Below, in pieces: positions 55,937 to 64,000 of a stretch of DNA of 64,000 nucleotides. The position numbers and the translations under genes are program-made. The stretch's first letter is position 1. The number at the start of each line of letters is the position of its first letter. Under the pieces are notes generated by a model. It was not told the DNA's origin. It worked only from the letters and a program-made list of their open reading frames with translations, and searched no databases. The stretch is from the NCBI RefSeq assembly GCF_029784165.1, contig NC_073695.1, forward strand, positions 201,147,136 through 201,211,135. Reading direction: 5' to 3'. The stretch is from Wyeomyia smithii (Eukaryota; Arthropoda; Insecta; Diptera; Culicidae).

Positions 55937-57868
55937 CACGGCGTGTATCGTAGAACAACTTTATTCAAAAAAATGGGCCAAAATCTTCACCATTTGAAAA
56001 TATAGCTTTTTACCTTGCATTTGGGACTCTCCGGAAAATCATTCATCGCAGGCTTTCGAACAATTTTTTATTTTCATTAAAAAGTGTTCTGACAGAAAAG
56101 CGTTTAACTACCGAGAGGATAGTACGGTGCTACAAATAAAAATAAAAATGCAAGAACTTTTGAAGTGACACAGTGAAGGTTGTAAGTTAGTCGAGTGCAA
56201 CTTTCCCTCTAACTAGAAATTTTCCAAACATCCCTAAAATTTGAAGTTATGGTCAAAATGCCGGTATTTTGACCTCAGCGCATGAAAATTATTTTTAATT
56301 CATCTGTTTTTCAACCGATTTTTAATATTTTAGCCGTTTTGGAAAGGGGAAAAATGGAGTTTTTAAAACATATACAGGTTCATACTAACTTCATTAAAAT
56401 ATGTTGAGTTATTCGAGCGTAAATCCAATTTTTCCAACTTCTCCACGCAAATTTTCAACTTCACAGGAAATTTGTCAGTTGTTTTGTGAGAAAAGTACTG
56501 CAAGTATACTAGCAGTTTGAAACTATATTCAATTACGATATAAAGTAGAAGCTTTTTTTTTGTAAATTGGCTGAACAAACATGTTACAAACATGAACTAA
56601 CCTGTTTTTTAAGAAAATCAGAATTTTTGACTTTCATCGAACAATAATATTTGGGCTGTTTATTAAACAGTGCTACAAATGGAAGAAAATGCAACAACTT
56701 CTGATGCCGCCTAGTGTGGATTGTAACAAATTATAGAGCATTTAAAGTGGAAATTTGTTCTCAGATTCAAAAACAAATATATTTTAATTTTTTTAAAACT
56801 ACTCATTACACATACACCTAAGTCATATCTATAGATTCATCTATACATTTCGAAAGCCCTACTTTTCGCCTTTGGGAACATTCATAAATGACGTAGAATT
56901 CGAGGGGGGGGGGGGGTTGCAGTTTTGTGACGAAAGTTGATGGCATGAAGAGCTCATGAAGAGGTCAAGCCAAACTACGTAGCAGATATGAAACAAAGAA
57001 AACTGCTACGATAGGGTGGTGTAAAAAAAAGCTACGTCTTTTATGGATGTTCCCTTTCCAAAACGATCTATATATAAAGAATTGATGGAAAAATGACAGA
57101 GTTGAAAATAAACATGTGAACCACGGTCCAAAGGCGGAGTTTTGACAATAACTTCAAATTTTAAGGGTATTTGAAAAACTTCAAGTTTGGGCGTAAGTAA
57201 CACACGACTAGAGCTACAACCTACACTTGGTCACATCAGAAGTACTTGCATTTTTTTTCCATTTATAGTACAGTTAAATAAACAGTCCAAAGGTTATTTT
57301 TCGATAAGAGTGAAAAATTCTGATTTTCTTAAGAAACATATAACTCATTTGCATGGACAAATTTAAAAAATGAGATTTACGCTCGAATAACTCACATATT
57401 TTAATGAAGTTAGTTCAAACCTGTATTTATTTTGAAAACTGTATTTTTCCTCTTTCCAAAACGGCTTAAACGTTCAAAATCGGTTGGAAACCAGATGAGT
57501 TAAAAATAATTTCCATGCGCTGAGATGGAAAAAAACGGCATTTTGACCATAATTTCAAATTTTAGGGGCGTTTGAAAAAATTCTAGTATGATCAAAAGTT
57601 GCACTCGACTAAACTTACAACCTTCACTGTGTCACTTCAAAAGTTTTAGCATTTTTATTTTTATTTGCAGCACCGTACTATCCTCTCGGTAGTTAGACGC
57701 TTTGTTGTCAGAATACTTTATAATGAAAATAAAAATTGTTCGAAAGCCCGCGATGGATGATTTTCCGGAGGGTCTTAAATGAAAGGTAAAAAGCTATATT
57801 TTCAAATGGTGAAGATTTTGGCGATGCCCATTTTTTTTTAAATAAAGTTGTTCTTTTTACACACCGTG
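55937..57868. mobile_element. Long-inverted-repeat (fold-back) element, 4-bp TSD
   Basis: Left end CACGGCGTGTATCGTAGAAC and right end (complement) CACGGTGTGTAAAAAGAACA start inverted arms that run for some 750-900 bp each. Shared blocks include acaactttattcaaaaaaatg, atggtgaagattttgg, cgagaggatagtacggtgc, aagtgacacagtgaaggttg, ttacgctcgaataactcaca, ttaagaaaatcagaattttt and actgtttatttaactgt. AACA flanks both ends (55933-55936 and 57869-57872). The arms themselves contain two related sub-units, so the element arose by duplication as well as inversion. No transposase frame. A MITE sits in the centre. Confidence 0.85.
56874..57054. mobile_element. MITE with 3-bp TSD nested in the fold-back element
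   Basis: Left GGGAACATTCATAAATGACG and right (complement) GGGAACATCCATAAAAGACG are inverted. TTT flanks each end. It includes a G run at 56905-56916. Its position at the centre of the larger palindrome makes it the younger insertion. It resembles the 3-bp-target MITE group of Aedes. Confidence 0.8.
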
Positions 57869-57959
57869 AACAATTCAAATTAGCTTCATAGTGGCCGGGT
57901 GCCCAGAAATTTAGTTTACGTAAGATTACGTCTCTCATTTAAATGAAGCCTAATGTGTA

Positions 57960-58340
57960 CTGTTTGTCTAACTCATAGGATTCTTCCTCTTAAGCATATG
58001 TCGTTCTTTACTGAGTAACAGATACTGTTCAACTATTATTTCTTTCTTCCTTCGGATCTATAGTATTTGGCAATACTCCTTAACTGTTAGAAGTTTTTAA
58101 ATACTGAACTTGCATTAAAAAGAGTTAAAAAATATTTTAAAACGTGTAAGAAAGGAGTAATTTTTGTTTGATCGAATATGTCAGATTTTTTCAGCTCAAA
58201 TTACTCCACCCAAGGGTGACAGGGAAGAATTTTGCTACTCAATTTTCCTAATTGCAACGGGACTGCGCTCCATAAATTAAACGATGAGTTGCGTGAAAAA
58301 TCAAACGTACGCCAGAGTAGTTTTTATTCGTTCGGTTGAC
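57960..58340. other. Non-coding sequence
   Basis: No recognised feature between the two long-inverted-repeat elements. Confidence 0.45.
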
Positions 58341-58344
58341 ATTT

Positions 58345-60686
58345 TGTAACCGTTGCCGGTCACAGCATAATGCAGTACGGTTGAGTTGGAAGCGATAAAA
58401 CTTCTTACTATAAAATTTAGAATATAACACTTAAGTCCTGTAAATATTCACCTTGATTAGTGCTCAGTTGGGTTGTGTCTAAGGTAAGATCGCCAAAATG
58501 TAAGCCACGCGTCGCACGTCCATGCGTCGATCCCTTAGATAGCCGAAATAAATTATATAAGGAAACCCGAGTGAGATTACTTCACATGCAGGTTCAAAAC
58601 GAACCTTTCTAGGAAAGTTGAAGGAAAGAGAAGGCAAAACTACGTGCGTAGGTCAAAACGAACCGAAAGATTTATTTAGCGAATTCCGAGTGATCCCGAA
58701 GGATTTTCGATTATGTACTGACGTACTTCCGGCAAGTAGTCAGGTCTCCTAGTTTATCTGAGGGGCCCCACGTTGGGCGCCAAAATGTAGCCGTCGCGAA
58801 CCGATCATGCTTAAGCGAGTAGTTTAAGCGCCACTCCTTACGGAGACTACCGCCAAGATAAATGTTGCCCAGATGAGACTGCTTTTCTATGCAAGTCCAA
58901 GTTGAATCCTTTCGGAGAAAGAATTCAGATCGGTTCAGCTCGCTAGCTAGTTTCCGCCAAAACAGGTGCACAACTCGGAAAGAAACTTAACGAACCCAAA
59001 GCTCACCGTACATAATTCTCGATATAGGAATCACTTAAGCTTTTATCATCACGGGAAACTTACAAAACCCGCCACCAGACAGCGCCAACTCGAGAGGAAC
59101 CGAACATATGCATGCCCGAGACTTTCGCATGCTGCGAACTAAACGGAGCGAACGAACTAAGGTGACTAGGGAAACATTTCATTATCTAAAAGTCCTGCAT
59201 CACTCGAAAAGCGGGTTTATTCACGACGTAACATAATTGGGTTAATTTTCGATTCAGCTTATTTTATATGTACATGGGTTTTACTTCTAACTTTCTACTC
59301 TGTTTCGGGTGCGAATTCTCCTCCAAGCTTATCTCTTTTTCTCTCGTACTCTCACGGTACGTGCGGGCATAACGACTCTACTTAATCATTCATAAACTAT
59401 TCCCGAGAGCCAAGGATAGATCGACTTGGTCTACCAGGAGCGATCGCAATTTACGTTACGGCGCGTCCGTAACTTCAGTTACATGTGACGAATCGTGTCA
59501 CTTGAGCTCAAATGTTTCTATTAATTTTTCTTCGGCCCGACTAAAGCGGGGACTTCAAAATGGCCGACTCGCGGCTTCACATACGCCGCATGGCGTCTTC
59601 TTTCGGCGGTACTTTGTAAGATAAGTGGAACGGACTCACCGAATCTCTCTCTGGGGATCAGTTGTTGCTGCTGCTGGTGGAATCTGGCTGTAGTTCTATC
59701 GATGCATGTGGTTCTGGTTTCTCTCTCTCGCCGCCTGTGGCGGCTGGCGGGGATTTCTAATTATCCGCCGATGACAAATGGGATGCGGCATTTGCCGCCA
59801 ACGTAACTGCAGGTGCCGGCCGGAATGGGTTGATCCGGGCCAACAGAAGTGTTTTCTGGACGAGTCCGGCGAATCTATCGATGTTGACTCAACGTGGTAG
59901 CGGGTAACGGGTGGCGCGCAAGCGGTGCGGCAAGCGTATGGAAAACGTGCTCTCTCGTGGAATCTCCGATTCCTAGGATAGAAATTGCCTGATGGCATAC
60001 ACAAAAAGGGGTCGTTAGCCTCTCGCACGGGTCGTTAGCCTCTGCGCACATGGTTACCTTCTTTTTTTCTATCCTGCACACGAATCGGGTTAACACTTGA
60101 ACTATTTCGCACGTTCTATTCTACCTCCTGAGAAATACAAAAACTTTAGCTCATGAACTACTTCCCTAGCACTCTCTGCTTTTACATTGAAGCAGTGACC
60201 TAACGCGAAACTATTCACTTCCACTATGTTTGGCGGTTTGGAACGAAGTGATCGTACAGTTTTAGCCCTCAGATAAACTAGGAGACCTGACTACTTGCCG
60301 GAAGTACGTCAGTACATAATCGAAAATCCTTCGGGATCACTCGGAATTCGCTAAATAATTCTTTCGGTTCGTTTTGACCTACGCACGTAGTTTTGCCTTC
60401 TCTTTCCTTCAACTTTCCTAGAAAGGTTCGTTTTGAACCTGCATGTGAAGTAATCTCATTCGGGTTCCCTTATATAATTTATTTCGGCTATCTAAGGGAT
60501 CGACGCATGGACGTGCGACGCGTGGCCTACATTTTGGCGATCTTACCTTAGACACAACCCAACTGAGCACTAATCAAGGTGAATATTTACAGGACTTAAG
60601 TGTTATATTCTAAATTTTATAGTAAGAATATTTTATCGCTTTCAACTCAACCGTACTGCATTATGCTGTGACCGGCAACGGTTACA
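58345..60686. mobile_element. 2.34-kb element with about 420-bp near-identical inverted arms
   Basis: The arms 58345-58764 and 60266-60686 are inverted and nearly identical. They begin with TGTAACCGTTGCCGGTCACA and run through gttgggttgtgtctaaggta, gtcgatcccttagatagcc, tccgagtgatcccgaaggat and aggtctcctagtttatctga. ATTT flanks both ends (58341-58344 and 60687-60690), a likely 4-bp target duplication. The 1.5-kb centre is G+C-richer and contains an LTR-like boundary plus primer-binding-site-like motif. The tg...ca outer ends and 4-bp duplication suggest retrovirus-like integrase chemistry, but inverted instead of direct repeats make it a rearranged or fold-back structure. No gag/pol reading seen. 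Confidence 0.8.
58771..58796 (-). promoter_or_regulatory. LTR-retrotransposon primer-binding-site-like motif
   Basis: On the minus strand: ...cggctaca, then ttttggcgcccaacgtgggg. TACA as an LTR end, followed a few bases later by TGGCGCCCAACGTGGGG, is the usual layout of an insect Gypsy-type LTR and its tRNA primer site. A second, different tacattttggcgatcttacc occurs within each inverted arm (58485-58508 complement; 60529-60549). Confidence 0.55.
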
Positions 60687-60699
60687 ATTTCAATTGCTT

Positions 60700-63600
60700 C
60701 CATCGTTAGTTTTCGCTGCGGTTGTCTGTAAATGCCACCAGCCAACCGAAGCCGTGGGCGGGAATCGGTTCTGTCAATCATCCGTTGATGGTGAAATTTT
60801 CGATTGCGGTTCGCTCATTGGTTCGTTCGTTGGTTCTATCATTTGCAACCAGCAAATCTGGAAGTTATTGCAAATCCGAAACTACTAAATCTCGGTAACA
60901 CGATGACTTTCACTTTCCAATCATGGAACACACACACCGTTAGTACTTTATGCTACAATCCGCCGTGAATGCCATGTTGAAAACAATGGCCCATTTGAAA
61001 CTGCAAGTACCATTAGCATACCACTTATGATGAATGGATTTGCATGGAGCTAATTTTGTTTTTCTTGTAATTCTATTGCTGCCAGTTTTTTGTTACATCA
61101 GCTGCACCAACGGCGGTGTAACTGCACAGCGGCTCATCATTTGATTCCGTTTTGTTTCAATTCCAACCGCCGAAGTCACGAATTACTTTTGAGTTGGCAG
61201 CGTCAGTCAAACAACAACAAATCAGCCGCAAAACAATGTCAATCGGACGAAAGCAATTCACGACGATCACGTAGTCTCATAAACAATATGATGAGAGCCA
61301 TGGGAACTGGTATAGTCAACCTGCTTTTTTCTGCATTTTCCGATCTTCATCTGGAGGCTCGCTGCAAAAAAAAAAAAATAAGAAAACGTGAGTCTCGATA
61401 TCTAACTGCTTTCGATGTAATCGAGCGACAACGGTGGCGGCTACTTCTACTGTGATTGGATGGCGCCGTAGGGCTTGCGCAACTCTACCAAACGGTAACG
61501 ATCTCTTTCCCGTGTGTTCCGAGCGGGGCAGCTATCTCAACAAATCATGGTTTCGACACCTCCAACCAACCGACAAGTCGAGGGCATTATAAGGCTCGTT
61601 TGTGGTTTCCGTGGGGAGAAGTGTTCCACTTTGCGGTGGCCTATTCCTGCAGCGTATTGCCACCGACCACCGATGGGAAGTAGAACATGAGAATTATTAC
61701 CTGTGTCTATTGTTCCGATTTCAAATTATATACATATCTTCGGTTCCATAGGTTAATGATAATGGATGTGCGGGCAGAGCCCCCACATGTAAACATACAC
61801 ACGTGGTGGGGCCCATCGTCACTGATAACTGTAGGTCGAGGAATAGGTCGTGGCTGGCTGTCTGGGTACAATTTTATGGTCACATTTGTTGAATGGTCAC
61901 GGTTTTTGATGAAAATACAAAACAAAATATCTGAAGACCAAATTACGGAACTGTTGAAAACACTTTTTGAAATTTTTTATCGTCATGGGATTTTTGTCGC
62001 ATTCTTCCTTCATCGTGAAAACTTTAATGGAGTACTTTTTCCAGATTTACTTTGCTTAGCGTTGTTGAGGATGTTTTACAGCAAATTAGCGACCTTTATT
62101 TTTTTATTTTTTTCGTTCATAGGACCTCATTATGACTGCTCTATAAATTTTATATTATTTATTGTTGGATGTGGTTTGCAAAGTATTCGAAAGCTTACTT
62201 ACTATATACTAAATTATGATGGAATGCATAGAAAAAATTAAGAATATCATTTTGTGCAAGATATCAGGATAGAATCTTTTCGTTCTTATCTAAAACATTA
62301 AATTTTTTAAACAAAATTTTTCTGTTGGGAAATTTGTTCCAATAGTAGTACATTTCTTATTTATGCAAAAAAAAAACATTACATTCTATTCTGCTTCATG
62401 AGGAAAACTCAGTCGACACGAGACAGTTATTCTATTGTTCACAGTCAATAAAGCCATACGGGTTGGTGAACCTATCGTGCCTAAAACCCAAACAAGTTGA
62501 ATGCATGAATCACGTGACAAATGGTGCGACTTTGTGCTTCCATAGATGCCGCTGTATCGAAATCGATTTTGTTGTCGCCAGCGGCGACGACGGCTATTTG
62601 TAGAGATCGTGGCTAAACGCTTAAGTCGAGGGAAACTGTAATTTCGCGATTGATTGGGTACGTTTTGCGCTTTCAAGCCCAATACGGCATTGAAATTTAA
62701 TTAAGGGCTTATTCAGCCGAGTGTGTGCTCCCATCGGCGGCGGACAACGCTACAGCAGCTGTCAAAGATTCGTGGCTTTGTTTTGGAATTAAAGGGTTCT
62801 CTAGCTTGACGAGACAAGACTTCGATTTGGGTTTTTGTTTCGAAAATAATCCGAAACGAAGTGAAGGTAAGCGAAGAAATCGGACTGGCTGCAATAAACT
62901 TGAGTCGTGAATAAAAAAAACGAGGTCGATCGGTTGGATTGTCTTCTATAAGAGCAGTCGATTGTGTTTTCGAAATTTTGGAAAAGGCGCAAATCATATG
63001 CACGACGGCACCGGTCGACAGGCTGGGCGACGTATGGGCTTTTGTTTAATTGGCTTTGGTTCGTTGGTTTGCCAAAGCTAAGTGCCGAAGGGGAAACATT
63101 GACATGCAAATGTAAACTTGGCCTAGAAGTTGGTAGAGAAATTAGGATTTTATGCGCTGCTCGCGACCGTGAAATTTTCGAAATTTCGAAATTTTCGCAT
63201 CTGTGTCACATGCTTCAAAAGTCGATTGTAAAATATGGATCCTAATCAGGACTGTCTTCATAGAAACCGAATATCAACCGCTGGAGGCGTTATACCTATC
63301 AGTGCAGTACCTAATTATGAAAGAATTGATGATCTTCAAAGTGGCACACATTTCTTTTCCGCCGGCAGCGGCTTCCTTTGTGTTTTCCGTTTGTCCATTC
63401 TTTCGACACCCAGGCGGCAACTTGAAAATCGACCTCTTCTACGTATGGTCCTGTGCAATTCCCAGGGGAAAGGTATATAAGTTGCAGCACTTTTTCGTTT
63501 TCTTCCATTGTCGTTAAACTTCCCGTTGCTAGAGTGGCTAGAAGAATTACACAATGACAGCTTTAACCTGGTTTCAACATTACGCTCGAAACAGTTGCTC

Positions 63601-64000
63601 ACCGCAGGTACCCGTCGGCTAAATACCATCGCTTTAATCTAATTAAAAGCCAGTTTATCCCTTTCGCTGCTCCGTCTCAATGGGTCGCCTTCAGGAAGTT
63701 GCTATTATTAGCATACGTATACTTTGAGGTAATTATATATTAGGTAGGTGGTATCATGCTGAGAGTTCGATGAATTTTGATCAAATTCAAAGATCGTAAA
63801 TTCTTACAAATACATAAGCTTGTTCCTGCTTGTATTTTAAAAGTTTTTTTTAATTCGAAACCGGTCGGTTGTAGGGTACGAAAATAACAATGTTGTGCCG
63901 GTCTCATTTTGCAATGTTCTCAACACGTGCTCTAGCCAGCAGGACCTTTGCATGTTGGGTTTAAGGATTACATCGGCTTTCGGAAAACCCGATTAGTGCG
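60700..64000. other. Long non-coding stretch, largely unique
   Basis: Last 3.3 kb without recognised transposon ends or arrays. The longest frame in the whole window (184 codons, 61687-62241 plus) lies here, but its hydrophobic, tryptophan/phenylalanine-rich product matches no family I know and an antisense frame covers part of it; not called. A GAAG|GTAAGC sequence at 62866/62867 is a fair 5' splice site after a G+C-richer stretch (62700-62866), but no start, frame or partner acceptor supports an exon. Confidence 0.45.

Noticed and set aside
61687..62241. 184-codon plus-strand ORF, the longest in the window
   Set aside because: No recognisable domain, odd hydrophobic composition, antisense ORF over part of it and no splice or promoter context; consistent with chance in 64 kb.

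Overview
This is a 64 kb stretch of eukaryotic, A+T-rich, almost entirely non-coding nuclear DNA. It is most likely from a culicine mosquito (Aedes-like). The repeats point that way: a Feilai-like tRNA-derived SINE, a TWIN-like SINE with two tRNA-like units, ITmD37E-type mariner remains, MITEs with 3-bp target duplications, and culicid dispersed repeats of the ccaagatggcgac / cagccatctctgag kind. I could not run a database search, so the species call is inference. No host protein-coding exon can be supported: every open frame is short or interrupted, and the recognisable ones belong to dead transposons.

The most interesting host signals are two plus-strand sites where a 3' splice site is fused directly to a 5' splice site (ttctttgcag|gtaagc at 11630/11631 and ctctttttag|gtaagt at 35746/35747). 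These match the recursive-splicing (ratchet-point) consensus of long insect introns. Together they suggest that much of the window lies inside one very long intron of a plus-strand gene.

Layout. 1-3.4 kb: unassigned sequence and a dispersed repeat. 3.4-8.5 kb: pogo-like MITE, hAT-like element, TWIN-like SINE, a further MITE and a tandem array. 8.5-13.1 kb: mostly unique, with ratchet site 1. 13.1-16.2 kb: a four-level nest (TIR element > mariner pseudogene > hAT element > pogo-like MITE). 16.3-19.6 kb: SINE, tandem repeats and a wrecked minus-strand LINE. 19.6-24.3 kb: mostly unique, with hAT and piggyBac MITEs. 24.35-27.17 kb: a large composite repeat with internal tandem arrays. 27.9-30 kb: hairpin, hAT MITE, Feilai-like SINE. 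31.5-33.5 kb: promoter-like TATA/Inr units, stem-loop-bearing repeat units and a SINE. 33.5-39.4 kb: mostly unique, with ratchet site 2. 39.4-43.8 kb: SINEs, pogo-like MITE, LINE tail, tandem/inverted repeat. 43.8-50.7 kb: mostly unique, with two hAT-like inverted-repeat elements. 50.8-53.1 kb: dispersed repeat, Tc1/mariner-type element with defined ends, MITE. 54.4-60.7 kb: tandem repeats, a 1.9 kb fold-back element containing a MITE, and a 2.3 kb long-inverted-repeat element containing an LTR primer-binding-site-like motif. 60.7-64 kb: mostly unique, no recognised gene.

No gene network can be described. The window records repeated transposon insertion into what looks like intron DNA. Many insertions have target duplications and inverted termini that can be read directly, which fixes their ends and relative order.
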